DNA from: Diphasiastrum complanatum
Taxonomy: Eukaryota > Streptophyta > Lycopodiopsida > Lycopodiales > Lycopodiaceae
Assembly: GCA_029204225.1 (NCBI GenBank)
Contig: CM055113.1
Span: forward strand, 15,405,471-15,469,470
Length of the DNA stretch: 64,000 bases
Reading direction: 5' to 3'
The notes under the pieces are model-generated. The model was not told the DNA's origin. It ran no database searches and was given only the letters and a program-made list of their open reading frames with translations. Below are positions 32,997 through 43,830 of this stretch, piece after piece. Positions within the stretch are counted from its first letter, which is position 1. Every line of letters starts with the position of its first letter. Position numbers and translations under genes: made by a program.

Positions 32997-33247
32997 ACAT
33001 ACCTCGAAGATTGGAAAGCACAAAATGAAAGACATGAAACGAAATGAAACGAAGACGAAGAAAAACAATTCACGCTGCCAACTAACAGCTCGACAGGCGT
33101 GGCGTATTGTACTTTATGCTCAACTGAAAGAGTTAGCGATAATAGAGAATAACTAACTAGTTGATTAGCATTGACTTGTCTTGTAATTCTCTGTTTAGCT
33201 GCTCTGTAAACTCCACACAGTGGAGACATATACATAATTTATGATCA
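32923..33247 (+). repeat. Copia 3' LTR (likely)
   Basis: A purine tract (TTCAAGAGGGAG) precedes TGTCAGAAATTG at 32923, the usual 3' LTR junction. A possible terminus is ATGATCAACA at 33247, giving about 325 bp. The end is uncertain because no partner copy exists here. Confidence 0.5.
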
Positions 33248-33589
33248 ACACAAGAGAAGATAGAGAGACAAAAACATAGAATAGTTGTGCATAAAAGTCT
33301 GCCAACGAGCAGAACACAACGATTGAGATGAGCGTCAAGCCACCAACGAACGAGACACTGACCATCTCACTCGAAACTCAAAAAAATTGATAATACAATT
33401 GTTCTCTTCTCCATCTCCTTGTTCTCATCATTTTGATTGTTCGAATCTTTTATGTTCTATGATCTGTAGTCGCTTGCTTAGAATCCTGAAAGCTTCCGCA
33501 AAAGAAACCAAACAAATGTGAAAAGAATCAATTCACGATACATTCGCAATAGACATTACTACCACTGCAATCTAACTATACGGAGCTCA

Positions 33590-34055
33590 TCAAATAGGAG
33601 TTGCAGAAGTTGTTTGACGACGACTTCATATATGAAATCGAGCATATGGAATGGGTATCATCGATAGTCATAGTACCAATTTTTTTTTGCAAAATGCGAA
33701 TATGTGTCAATGTGAAGACACTAAATGCGGTTACAAAGAAGGATCACTTTTCTCTACCCTTTATAGAAAGTGTCCTAGATTGAGTAGTAGGAGTAGAAGT
33801 CTATAGTTTTTTGGATGGCTTCAGTGGCTACAATTAAGTAAAGATTGCGCTTGATGATCAACACAAGACAACTTTTGGCATAGAATGAGGAACATATGCC
33901 TATAAGAAAATGCCATTCGGACTCTATAGTCCCCCTAGTACCTTCCAAAGAGTTATGCAAGCGACATTCAAAGAGTACCTGCAAAAGTTTTTGGAGATCT
34001 TACTAGATGATCTATGCATGCAAGGGCCTAATTTAGAGCACTTATCTCAGTCGTA
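33590..34055 (+). pseudogene. Gypsy reverse transcriptase fragment
   Basis: Reads LQKLFDDDFIYEIEH, NVKTLNAVTKKDHFSLPF, YSFLDGFSGYN, MPFGLYSPPSTFQRVM and FLEILLDDLCMQGP (xxDD box intact), with stops at about 33780, 33835 and 33886. Closely related to the copy at 60.8-62.0 kb. Confidence 0.75.
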
Positions 34056-34298
34056 GAACACTTTTAAAAATCACAAAACTACTCAGTAACCCTCTATTGA
34101 AGCTAGATCTCTCTAAGACAAGCTTACAGACAATTCTACGAGAGTTTCTTTGTAGTATAAGAGTCTCTACAAGTGTTTTAAAAGTTCAAAAAGAGCCCAA
34201 ATCCAGTCAAAACCCTCGTAGACCCCATTTTTTGGAGTTCATGTTGCTCCTGCTGAAGATTTCTCATACTGAGATTAGCTTACATACAAGACTGTGAG

Positions 34299-34362
34299 AG
34301 TTCATCTTGCTCCAGTAAACTATAAGAGAGTTCATCTTGCTCCAGTGAACTGTAAGAGAGTT
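34299..34362 (+). repeat. 30-bp direct repeats
   Basis: GAGTTCATCTTGCTCCAGT plus about 11 bp occurs twice in tandem, with a degenerate copy at 34238 (GAGTTCATGTTGCTCCTG) and a partial third start at 34358. Together with the next fragment it gives a repeated VHLAPVN peptide. Confidence 0.6.
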
Positions 34363-34569
34363 CCAAGTGCAAAAAAACTAAAAAAAATCTTAGGATCAGA
34401 TGTCAAGTTCGTTTCAAATGGTCTTCGTGTTTCAAATCTTATTAAAAATCTACTCTCTATAAGCAAAATGATAGATCTGAGTTACAAGATTGAATTCAAT
34501 AAAGATGATTGTTCTATATTTGAAAAAAGTAGAAGACGACTTGCACTTGAAAGAAAAATGCAAAGGTAA
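34363..34569 (+). pseudogene. Copia pre-integrase fragment
   Basis: The frame reads LIKNLLSISKMIDLSYKIEF and NKDDCSIFEKS, the segment between copia protease and integrase (compare FVPKLTKNILSVGQLL near 45220). Only about 200 bp remain. Confidence 0.5.
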
Positions 34570-34945
34570 GTGTCGCAATTTCCGTATTGGTGAATTCTCT
34601 TGCTACACCATATTCCAATATAGTGTCAGGTTTTTCGCAAAAAATGTACAACCTGGTTTTGGCATTTTCGCAGACTTCAGTGAAAATGATGCACTGGAAA
34701 TTAGTCATAGTAGCGCTTCACCCTTGAACCATTTACTCAAGTGTCAAGTAAATGTCCTTGGAGATCAGCTAACTGAAGTGATCCATTATTAAAACTTCTA
34801 TGACTTTATACGGTCCCATCCATCTGTTATGTAATTTTCCAAGAAACAAAATGTGTCTGTTATCATACAGAAGCACATAGTCCCCTTGTTTAATTTTTAT
34901 TTTCTTAATGAATTGATCAAAAATTTCTTTTCTTTTATTTAGAAC

Positions 34946-35623
34946 TCATTCAGTCTCGATTAATGAAAGACGACGATCCTCTTCCAGTTGCGTCAAAGAA
35001 ATCATCCGCTCTCGGAGACTATCGTGTTCATCCATTCGCTCTTCATTACTAATGCGAAATGTTGGAACTTCGAATTCTATTGGTAGTATGGGATGCATTC
35101 CATACACAAGATAGTATGGAGTCTGCCTATTTGTAATCTTTTTAGCAATTCTATATGCCCATAAGACAGACGGTAACTTCTGATCCCAATCAGAAGAATG
35201 TGTTTCCGTTACTTTATTCAAAATTTTACATAGAATTCCATTTTCCCGCTCTATAAGCCCATTTGCTTTTGGATTATATGGAGTGGCTTGGCGATGTGTA
35301 ATAGAAAAATATGACAACATGGCCTCAATGGTCTAATTAAGAAAATGGGTTCCCCTATCGCTAACGAGTTCTAAGGGACAACCATATCGCATGATAATGT
35401 TTTGGAATAAAAACCTTGCTACAGTCTTAGCATCGTTCTTAATTGTGGCTTCGGCCTCTACCATCTTGGTAGCATAGTCCGTGGCAACGAGTATGTAATG
35501 ACGACGAGTTTTACACGTGATTGGTTTGATAGGTTCTGCAAAATTTATCCCCCACTTCTCAAAGGGTGCTAAGGGAATAATTGGAATAAGCGGCCAATGT
35601 GTTGCGAAGCTGGGTTTTCCCAT
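34946..35623 (-). pseudogene. Gypsy integrase core
   Basis: Frames 35623-35333 and 35320-34946 are separated by one TAA. The triad is present: ILVATDYATKMVEAE (Asp), CPLELVSDRGTHFLN (Asp) and NPKANGLIERENGIL (Glu). TNRQTPYYLVYGMHPILPIE follows. The C-terminal GDYVLLYDNRH...GPYKV part lies at about 34900-34800. Confidence 0.85.
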
Positions 35624-35626
35624 CCT

Positions 35627-36448
35627 CTAACATGCATCACATTTTTTAATGAATAATTTAACATCTCTATGGACGGTAGGCCACCAATATTTAGCATTGA
35701 ATTTTTGTTTTGCAGTGCTTTTAAGAGCATAGTGACCCCCCGAATCTTCCTCATATAATGCACTTATTACAGCGGTTGTCTCGGTTGGTTCTAAACATCG
35801 GCGGAGACTAACGTCAGCTCCTAATTTATACAATATGCTATTTACAATCATATAAGGTCCTATCTTAGAAAGAAAAACAGTTTTTTGATGTTTATTAAAA
35901 TGTTCAGGATATATCTGGTCCTGTAAGAAGTTAATAATGTCCATATAAATTGATGTTTCCGATTGAATACGCATTATATGTTCATCTGGAAATTCATCAA
36001 AAATGGCTTCTAATTGATTTTTTGTTTGGAGGCGAGATATATAGTCAGCATTTTGATGATCCTTGACTCTTCTTAATTCTACTTCATAATTAAACACATC
36101 TAATAATAATACCCATCTAGCTATTCTACCCGAAAGATCAGGTTTATTCACTAAATGTTTTAATGCATAGTGATCTACGTGAAAAACAAAAGGGTATTCT
36201 AAAAGATAATGTCTAAATTTCTTTACTGAATAAATCATCCCTAGTGCTTCTCGCTCTATAGCAGAATAATTCTTTTCTGATGCAGCGAGTTGCCTACCCG
36301 CATAGTAAATTGGATAATCTATATTTTGGTCATCTTTCTGACTAAGCACTACACCTATCGCAAACGATGATGTGTCGACATATACATGGAACTTTTTAGC
36401 CCAATTTGGAGGTCTAACCCCAGTGGCTTCTGCTAATGACTGTTTCAA
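35627..36448 (-). CDS. Gypsy RNase H and integrase zinc module
   Basis: A 273-codon open frame. RNase H residues are in FHVYVDTSSFAIGVVL (Asp), AIEREALGMIYSVKKFRHYL (Glu) and FVFHVDHYALKHL (Asp). Then come YISRLQTKNQ and the integrase HHCC module ending GGHYALKSTAKQKF...YWWPTVHRDVKLFIKKCDAC. The frame stops immediately after CDAC. Confidence 0.85.
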   Translation of the reverse strand: MKQSLAEATGVRPPNWAKKFHVYVDTSSFAIGVVLSQKDDQNIDYPIYYAGRQLAASEKNYSAIEREALGMIYSVKKFRHYLLEYPFVFHVDHYALKHLVNKPDLSGRIARWVLLLDVFNYEVELRRVKDHQNADYISRLQTKNQLEAIFDEFPDEHIMRIQSETSIYMDIINFLQDQIYPEHFNKHQKTVFLSKIGPYMIVNSILYKLGADVSLRRCLEPTETTAVISALYEEDSGGHYALKSTAKQKFNAKYWWPTVHRDVKLFIKKCDAC

Positions 36449-36488
36449 TTGATCAAAAGCTTGCTGATGGTCCTGTGTCCAATGGTAT

Positions 36489-37353
36489 TCAACAGATTTT
36501 TTTTAGTAAACTTGTTAAAGGAGTTACTATTATAGCATAATCTTTAATTATCCTACAATAGTAACCTACATGTCCTAGAAAACCTCTAAGCTCTCTTAAA
36601 TTGGTTGGTTCTAATAATTCTAAAATCATTTTTATTTTTTCGATGTCGGCTTGTATATAATCCTTCAAAATTTTATGGCCTAAAAGGATGTCTTCCCTCA
36701 TCCCAAAGTAACACTTACCTGGATGCAGTTTTAAGAGATGTTTCTTGACATCTTCTCAATGTATTCTCTAATGCATCTAAATGGTTTTTAGTTGATGAAT
36801 AGACACAAAAGTCATCCATAAAAATTTCTAAAAACTTCCTTAAAATTTTTTGAAAAATATTTGTCATCATACGTTGGAATGTGGCAGATGCTTTACAAAG
36901 ACCAAAGGGCATTCGCCTATACGTGTACGTCCCCCAATCAGTGGTGAAAGTAGTCTTGGATCTATTTTCCTCTTTTATAGAAACTTGGTTATAACCTAAG
37001 AATCCATCTAAAAAGCTATAACGTTCATGACCAGCTACTTGGTCAAGAATGGTATCTGTATACGGCAGAGGATGATAATCCTTTGTTGTAGCAGCATTTA
37101 GTTTCCTAAAATCTTGGCAAACTCTAATCTTGCCCATCTTCTTCGTAGGTACTATAACTATTGGTGACACCCACTCGCTACTTAGAACAAGATATATAAT
37201 ACCCGCTCTAAGACATCTATCTGATTCGTCTTTTACTAATAAGGAGTACTTTGGATTCAATCTATATTGGCGCTGCCTAACAGGTATTGTTCCTTGAACA
37301 AGATTTATTCTATGTTCGCTCCATTTAACTGGTATTTTTATTAAATCATCCAT
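36489..37353 (-). pseudogene. Gypsy reverse transcriptase
   Basis: The 212-codon frame 37353-36715 has VSPIVIVPTKKMGKIRVCQ, YSFLDGFLGYNQVSI, RRMPFGLCKASATFQRMM and FLEIFMDDFCVYSS (catalytic MDD intact). A frameshift near 36710 leads to 36701-36489 (HKILKDYIQADIEKIKMILE, FLGHVGYYCRIIKDYA), the thumb/connection. Otherwise well preserved. Confidence 0.85.
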
Positions 37354-37380
37354 CGACCAAGCAAATACGTTTTGGTATTT

Positions 37381-37638
37381 CTAAAGAAGCAATATATACT
37401 CTTCACGTTCCTGGTCCGATTGGTGTTTATATAGATTCAAAATCTTACCTTTATTAATTTCTATTTCTACATAATCTGTTTTATCTACCATCCCTTTGGT
37501 CAGACTTGCTCTGGTTCCACCTAGAACTTCTTTTGACTCGGATGTTGTCGGTATTTCTTCTTCCTCGTCAATCTCATAACATTTTGTAAAATTGATCCAT
37601 GATTCAACAGGTCTAGCTAACTCCTCACCCCATCTCAA
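37381..37638 (-). CDS. Gypsy protease-RT linker
   Basis: An 85-codon acidic frame (RWGEELARPVESWINFTKCY, EIDEEEEIPTTSESKE) lying between protease domain 2 and the RT. No catalytic motif; such linkers are common in plant gypsy pol. Confidence 0.5.
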   Translation of the reverse strand: MRWGEELARPVESWINFTKCYEIDEEEEIPTTSESKEVLGGTRASLTKGMVDKTDYVEIEINKGKILNLYKHQSDQEREEYILLL

Positions 37639-37679
37639 AAGGTGACCCCCTATTAAACTGGCTGTGAGAATGCCTGAAA

Positions 37680-38020
37680 AAAATATCTGTTTGGTAGACC
37701 AATTTATAATAGCATCTGCTTGATATAATCATGGTCTTCCAAATAATATTGAATAAGGTGGTGTATCTACTGGATTTATGACAAGAAAATTCATAACAAA
37801 TGTCTTTGTCTCTATAATTATGTTAATTCCTTTTAGCTCGCCTACTGGTATACATTTAGTTGCGTCTGCTAAATGGATTTCGTGATAAGTGATAGGCTGT
37901 ATCTGGTTTTCTAATCCTAATTCTTTAACCATTGTTTTTGTTATTAAGTTGATACTGGATCCTGAGTCTATTAGTATTCTATCTATAGTCTGATCTCCTA
38001 TGATCGCACTAATCTCTGGA
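37680..38020 (-). pseudogene. Gypsy aspartic protease domain 2 (DSG intact)
   Basis: Minus strand near 37990-37940 reads IDRILIDSGSSINLITKTMV, a normal D-S-G active site. It continues as LADATKCIPVGELKGINIII and ends PPYSILFGRP-stop-LYQADAI. A single such domain dimerises in most retroelements. Confidence 0.75.
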
Positions 38021-38059
38021 ACTCCACAATCTCTTCTAATAAGTATTCTACTCTATTAC

Positions 38060-38234
38060 TGTATGCAGGTATATTTAGTGTGACAAACTTTTCCCCTTCC
38101 TCAGTCCCTACTGACTGAAGCCCTTCTTCCTCCGAAGTATAGCTCAAGGAGGATGTAGGTGTCTCACCTTCGTACTTATCTTTTTCCCATGATATGGAAA
38201 TTCTTTTATGACTTTTTCCTGTCGGTGTCTCCAT
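38060..38234 (-). CDS. Linker between the two protease-like domains
   Basis: METPTGKSHKRISISWEKDK then a Ser/Glu-rich stretch (YEGETPTSSLSYTSEEEGLQ). Basic then acidic, no recognised fold. It joins domain 1 to domain 2 in the minus direction. Confidence 0.4.
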
Positions 38235-38269
38235 CTGGTCTCTGAAGGTAATCTCCTTCTTCTTTCAGT

Positions 38270-38644
38270 GGGTTATAACATCGGCCTGATAGAGCCATGG
38301 TCGTCCTAATAACACTCTATATGATGATTATCTCGTAGTTTTTAATATTGTAAAATCCATAAGAAACTTATGGTCTCAATATAAACTGCAACTTGAGACA
38401 GTTCTCCTATTGGTGATCTTCTAGTTGCATCGGCTAACCTAATATGTCTTAAGGTGGGTGCTATTCTATGATGAATGCCTAATTCATATGCTGTTTCTTC
38501 AGTCATTATATTTACACTAGATTCAAAATCTATGGGTACACTATCTAAGATGCAGCCATTAGTTACTACCTGAATATCTGGTTGGCCTTCGTCACCGTAA
38601 TTTCGGTTCTGAACTGCTATTGCGTCTCTTATGGAACGTCGCAA
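38270..38644 (-). pseudogene. Gypsy protease-like domain 1 (active site degraded)
   Basis: RRSIRDAIAVQNRNYGDEGQ is followed by VPIDFESSVNIMTEETAYEL and IRLADATRRSPIGELSQVAV. After frameshifts near 38350 comes YRVLLGRPWLYQADV at about 38320-38280. The order (active site, LADAT, GEL, LLGRPWLYQAD) is the same as in domain 2, but D-S-G reads D-F-E-S. It is a second protease-like copy in the same polyprotein. Confidence 0.65.
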
Positions 38645-38785
38645 CTTCTACTCTAAATATGAATTTACAAGGTGCAAATAGGCCTTTACATGAATTTACG
38701 CACTATAGCACATTTACACATATAGAAATTGAAATTTTTTAACAATATACGACAAAACTTGGATAATGTGAGATCATGAGACTCC
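38605..38785 (-). repeat. Second copy of the 180-bp shared segment
   Basis: Matches 15328-15506 across GAACTGCTA.TGCGTCTCTTAT through ATAATGTGAGAT.ATG.GACTCCACA. It marks where this gypsy copy was cut on its 5' side. Confidence 0.65.
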
Positions 38786-38894
38786 ACAATATGATTATGG
38801 TATATGACAAGCATATTAATTTCACACGTGGGAACAGGCTCCACACATGTGTAATCATCCTATATACATAGATTTGGCCTTGATCAAGCATAAT

Positions 38895-39260
38895 TTTTGC
38901 ATTTTTCACACTTGCCATGCTTGTGGTCATTTTTTCTCTCCTAGAGGAGGTCTTGCCCGTCACCAACATTCTTGCCCTATGTTGCTTCAGTCGTCTCAAC
39001 ATCACCCTCCTCTCTCAGCACCTCATTCGCCCTATGCTTCAGCTTGGTCTTGGATTTCTTCCCTTGACGTCTCGACGTTTTTCACTTGGGCTTCCCTCGT
39101 CCAAGGCTCTACTTTCATATTCCCCTTGCTCTCCATCGTGAAACTCAACTTGCTATGTGTCTTCCTCTTGATTGCTTGGCTATTGACCCCTATGACATTG
39201 CGGTTGGAATATGTTTCTTCTTTTTTCCCTTTGGTGTCTAATCCTCCCTCCTAGGGGTGG
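38895..39260 (+). pseudogene. Zinc-finger N-terminal part of the RLE-type LINE
   Basis: Continuous frame through the CCHC finger, then QSSQHHPPLSAPHSPYASAW and hydrophobic sequence up to a stop at 39252-39254. A frameshift joins it to the RT frame at 39257. Confidence 0.5.
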
Positions 39261-40190
39261 GGATTCTAGTCATAGAGAAACTCGTGCACACCTTCCTCAC
39301 TTTCTTTCAGGAGACTGGGAAACGCTTCGTGATGAACACTTTGCCACTTGTTTCTCACAACTCACGGGACTCTCAGCCTCAAGGTGCCCCATCTCCCCAC
39401 TGCTGCCTTCATAGCACACTACATCTTGGGCAAGTTGGTGAGTATTCTCGCGTAGCTCAAGCTTTAGCTCATCTCACATCCTCTCCCTCTTCTGCTGATA
39501 TTATTGCCACTCTCCAAGCTCTTCATCCTACTTCTAAAGACATTCTTCCCTTGTTTGTGGAGGACTTTGTGCCTGATGTTGAGTTGGTGCTTGATCGTGA
39601 TTCTTTCTCTCGTGCCTTCCATCGTAGTCCTCATCTTGATGTTGGTGGTCCCTCCGGTTTGGTCTATGAACATCTATGTGATTCCTTTCCATCTGAGGAC
39701 TCTACTAGTGGCTTTGTTCAACTCTTTCAAGTCTGCTCTTTTATCACCTCTAGTCACATTCCTTCTTCTATTGCAAATCTTTTATCTACGTCTCGTTTGA
39801 TCGCCATGACTAAGGCCTCAAGTGGCGTCTGTTCTATCATTGTTGGTGAAGTCTTCCTCCATCTTGTAAGTCACTCTATTTGTTTTCAGTATCAACAAAT
39901 TTTTGCCTCTTCCTCTCGTCTCTTTTCTCTCCCCTCATTAGTTTGGCATCTCTACTCGTGGTGGCTTTGAAGCTATCATTCATGGTTTGCATGCCACTCT
40001 TGATCTCCATCCTGACTGGGTTGTTCTCCAAGTGGATCCAATGCTTTCTATTCTATTTCTAGAGCTGCGGGCGGCTGGTGGTGAGTTGGCTCAGCTTATC
40101 CCATTTGTGCGGTTGTTCTATGCTACTGAGACACTCCTCTCTTTTATAGTCACCATGTGCGCTCCGGGGAACTTTCTATTGATGCTCTTG
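39257..40190 (+). pseudogene. Reverse transcriptase of the RLE-type LINE
   Basis: The 237-codon frame holds the helical region before the fingers (DFVPDVELVLDRDSFSRAFH), PSGLVYEHLC, and SRLIAMTKASSGVCSIIVGE, which is the RT block with the usual basic residues replaced by neutral ones. After a frameshift near 39940 the frame reads GGFEAIIHGLHATLDLHPDW and VVLQVDPMLSILF (motif A Asp), then AAGGELAQLIPFVRLFYATE. Motif C is missing. Confidence 0.6.
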
Positions 40191-40319
40191 TTATCCACCT
40201 CCTCCACTGTCTTTCTGGAATTGCATCCCAAAATTTTGACTATCACAAAAAATGATCATACCTTTGATTTGCCTTATGCCAATTTCCCTAAGCAGCTAAA
40301 GTAGTCAAATTGCTTCATA

Positions 40320-41960
40320 TGTTGTTGAACAGAGAGCCTTATACTTAGCATCTATGGTAGAAAGTAAAATAGTGTCTTGCTTTTTGCTTGACCTGGAGAA
40401 CAACCATTGCCAATATCAAAAGCATAAATAGTAGTTGATTCTCCTATCATCTATGCTACCATCCCAATCGACGTCCAAATAACCTTTTGTTGGAAAAAGG
40501 AAAGGTCGACACAACAAAAACTGCATTCAATAGATGCAAATGTCGGGCACTGCGGAATGATCCTTCTTCAATGCACGACTACACCTATCAAATTTATGTC
40601 AGATACTTAATGTCAATGTGCTTAATCCTAGAATGAAATCTATGATTGGCTGATAAAGCAACAACACATTAATTATCAAAAGATCATTGTCAGATCATAT
40701 TGTTTCAGAAAAACGTCCGATCGTAAGTTTTTCAACCACATTGTTTTCTTTGTTGCTTGAGAGACAATGATATACTTTGACTCTATAGATGATAGAGCTA
40801 TTGAGATTTTCTTGCGACTGTTCCATGAGATTGGACCATTGTTGAGGAAGAATGTAAATCCATATCTGCATTTCCTGACCAAGAGCTTCTTTCTATTGAT
40901 AAGTTGTTTCTCTCTTGTTGACGGAGTTGGACCTACAATAGGAATAATTGTATCGAAAATAGGAGTGTCTGATAGTTTGACTGTTAGAATCTTACCCTTG
41001 TCCTTAAGGTTGTAAAACTGATCCTCGATGAAGAAAACCTCTTTGCTGAAGAATATCTTTGATTCAACAGGATCAAACAGCTCATAAGTCTTGTCTGTAG
41101 AAGTGTAACCAATGAAAATGGATTTGATATTGTGGGAGTCCAGCTTCTTTCTAATGTCCTTAGTATATACACATAGGCAATATATTTGAATACTATGAGA
41201 TTAGATAGTGATGGTCTGGAGCTTGTCCAAACTTCATAAGATGTCTTGTCTAAGAGTCCTTTAGTTGAGCATCTATTTTGAATATAAGCTGTAGTGGAAA
41301 CAACTTCAGCCCAGAAAAACTTAGGCAGTGTCGTGTGAGCAAGCATACACTTAGCCACTTTGACTAAGGGGTGATTCTCACTCCTTGAATTATTTGAAGA
41401 GGTTGAAAGCCTTCAATTTATGCTTTATGAAATAAATAGCTATTCTTCTCAAAAATTCATCGATGAATATAATATAGTACTTTGCACGAACCAAAGATAA
41501 GGTTTACATTGGGCCACATATGTCTGAATGAACAACATGTAGAACATCTTTTGCTATGTTTTTATGACTTGATCTAAATGAAATCCTAGTCTGCTTTCCA
41601 ACAATGCAACTCTGACAGACATGGAGCTCAATTCTCTTATTTGAATAATTAAGATCTGTCTAAATATGTTTAATACAGATGCATGATTCAAGTGCCCTAG
41701 CCTATAGTGCCAAAGTAATGTTTTATTAATTAGAATAGAAGTATTCAAATCTTGACTTGTGTCAGAATAACAATGACTCAATCTATGAGAGTATTCATGT
41801 CTCTTGCCGAGTGCAAGGATCTTATTCATCCTATTGACAAGTTTGCATTGATCATATTTGAATCTACTCTAGGACCTAAATCAGTAATTCTACTGACTGA
41901 TAATAGATTTGTCGAATAATTGGCAATGAAGCGATCTTTCTTTATCATTCATTTTCCGCA
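40320..41960 (-). mobile_element. Ty1/copia fragments, minus strand
   Basis: Right to left: pre-integrase (LLWHYRLGHLNHASV at about 41720-41675), integrase C-terminal side (MLAHTTLPKFFWAEVVSTTA, 41350-41290), then RNase H pieces (PISWNSRKKISIALSSIESK at 40830-40770, and a second, older piece DVDWDGSIDDRR at about 40470). The integrase core is patchy and the RT is missing. Two RNase H relics suggest two elements or a rearrangement. Confidence 0.65.
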
Positions 41961-41999
41961 CTTGTGAATGATAATAAGTTGTATTTATCATAGTATCAA

Positions 42000-42530
42000 A
42001 ATAGTTTTATTATTACATTAGATTCATATACAATTTATTTCAAAATAGTTGATACGAATCACTTGAACAACTTAAAAAATCTTCTTGAGCAAATGTTTGT
42101 AAGTGGTGTAGACAATGATGTAGATGTTGTCATGACTCTCCTGTCAAGCCTTTCTAACACCTATGAAAATTGGATAATTATTATTTCTACTCAGCAAGGT
42201 CTTACATTAGTAAGAGTTTTATCCATGCTACTACAGGAAGAAATCCAGATAAATGGATCTTCATTCTCTCATTCAACACCAAAATTCGAAGCTCTTTTAT
42301 TCAAAGAAATTCTATAAGAAGAAGAAGTCGAAGAAATCACAAAAGTCGAATAATTGCTGGAGGATTGTCAAATACTCAAATTGAAAAAGTAGCAGTAGCA
42401 GTATGCTAATGCAGCAGAAGGTTCGAAAGACTTCAACAAAGAAGCTGATGAAACAACATTTATGGCAAATGAAAACCGACAAGATGTCAATTCTTGGTAT
42501 TTGGATTCAGGTGCTACTCAACACATGGAA
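42000..42530 (+). pseudogene. Copia gag end and protease start
   Basis: HLNNLKNLLEQMFVSG, MTLLSSLSNTYENWIIIIST and LLQEEI are the copia gag core. NSWYLDSGATQHM at 42490-42528 is the start of the protease with its D-S-G. The CCHC knuckle region is frameshifted. Just after QHM the sequence changes to an unrelated proline-rich frame. Confidence 0.65.
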
Positions 42531-43204
42531 GCGAGGGATTTTTCAAAGCCATCTCCTATAGATGAGATTCTATCTGCTAGGCGATCTCCTCCCAAGACTC
42601 CTCCTAAGTCCCCTTCTTCTCCTCACAGAACTCCATTTTTATCTTCTCTTGTTAAATCTTCCTCTCCTAATAAATCTCCTCCTCCTTCAAAATCTCAGTC
42701 TCCTCCTACTCCCATAAATATTAGCTCCCCACCTCCTATTCTAGAAAATGATTTAGATGATTTTGTAAATGTTAAGGTAGAATCAATTTTGAATGACAAT
42801 TCTTTTTGTGGTTTATCTGTATTACTTCCATCACCCCCTGCACTTGCCTTTGTAAATACTCCTCAATATGTATAGTATGACCAATTGTTGAACACATATC
42901 TTAATGATTTAGGCCCTAGATACAGTTTTAAGATGCCAAAGACCAATGCCGGTCTTCCTCTTTCTAAATTAGATACAGGTGAATAAGAAACTAGGGATAA
43001 AATGCTAGGTGACAATGTAGGAGGTGGGGCAATTCAGTACTGGATGGAGTTTTTCCGGATCCCATTGTTTATAGATGTAGCATTGTTTTTCCTTCAATTC
43101 ATGGCTGTATTTGATTTTCCTGATTTCAAAAATCTACACGATGATATGCTCCAATACGTCAAACTGGGGACTCCAATTCTTGTGCTCCCATACATAACAA
43201 AGTA
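42531..43204 (+). pseudogene. Unrecognised proline-rich ORF
   Basis: One frame continues from the copia protease junction, broken by TAG at 42873-42875 and TAA near 42984. The first part is SP/PP-rich (SPPKTPPKSPSSPHR, SPNKSPPPSKSQSPPTP), then acidic (ENDLDDFVNVKVESIL). The second part is compact and aromatic (IQYWMEFFRIPLFIDVALFF, DFKNLHDDMLQYVKLGTPIL) and ends beside a donor-like AAA|GTAAGTG at 43201. It could be host exon material. I do not recognise the protein. Confidence 0.35.
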
Positions 43205-43294
43205 AGTGTATTTTTTTTCAGATTTTATTAAGTTGAATCTTTCATATGAATTTTGATTTCACATTGACTCTCATAAAATTATTGTTTTCTGATT

Positions 43295-43299
43295 GTAGT
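43295..43299. repeat. Target-site duplication GTAGT (left)
   Basis: GTAGT precedes the LTR start TGTGAGAAATTGG at 43300 and follows the other LTR's end at 47547-47551. Confidence 0.8.
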
Positions 43300-43830
43300 T
43301 GTGAGAAATTGGCAAAAATCTAGCTTGGTATTTTTTATGATAGAAGTTTGTAAGTGAATCTCACATGTGTGGAGGATGTTCCCACGTGTGGAGAATTGTA
43401 AAGTAAATCAAAATGTTTGATATAGGGGTCTCATAGAATTTCATAGTCAAGCATTTAGGTGTAAGATGTTGATAGGGTCAAATTTGGCATAGATGGCAAA
43501 TTATCCATTTCCACTTGTAATGCCACTATTGAGCCAAAATAGAGTAGGAGGCCAAACTCGTGCCAATTAGAGTGTAGAGAAGTGTAATGTTTTTGTTTGA
43601 TGAAGTTTAAGAGGTCCAATAGGATTTAGAAGTGGAACCATGAGTGGTCCAATAGAATTTGAGGTTTGTTTGAAAATGGTCCAATAGAATTTAGAGGTGC
43701 ATGGATCAATGGTCCAATAAGATTAAGAGGTGGCAAAATGTGGTCCAATCATAGTTAAGCATAGTGGTAGCTCGTGGATCTACTAGTATCATTGTACTCC
43801 TCATTTGGATCTAATTGATTTTGTTTCATG
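43300..43830 (+). repeat. Left LTR (partial) of the copia element
   Basis: Matches 46757-47250. It has five GGTCCAAT words at 43613-43750, where the right LTR has four or fewer. Sequence right of 43830 does not match the rest of the right LTR. Confidence 0.75.

Larger units (their letters stand above)
34580..38660 (-). mobile_element. Ty3/gypsy pol, minus strand, moderately preserved
   Basis: Reading right to left: protease-like domain 1, linker, protease domain 2, RT, RNase H, integrase, and a C-terminal GDYVLLYDNRH region ending near 34600. Most domains keep their catalytic residues, and only a few stops or frameshifts separate them. No chromodomain or LTRs are seen. Its right end meets the 180-bp segment shared with 15328-15506, and its left end meets copia debris. 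Confidence 0.8.
38880..40310 (+). mobile_element. Zinc-finger LINE, probably RLE type (R2/NeSL-like)
   Basis: A finger CHACGHFFSPRGGLARHQHS ending in Cys (CX2CX12HX3C, about 38910-38975) is followed by Pro/Ser-rich sequence and a reverse transcriptase starting GGPSGLVYEHLCDSFPSED. An N-terminal nucleic-acid-binding finger before the RT is typical of the site-specific LINE clades with a restriction-like endonuclease. No AP-endonuclease is present. The element is cut before its YADD box and C-terminal nuclease. Confidence 0.55.

Noticed and set aside
34299-34362. Tandem-repeat protein gene (VHLAPVN repeats)
   Set aside because: Only two good units; the frame continues into copia pre-integrase debris.
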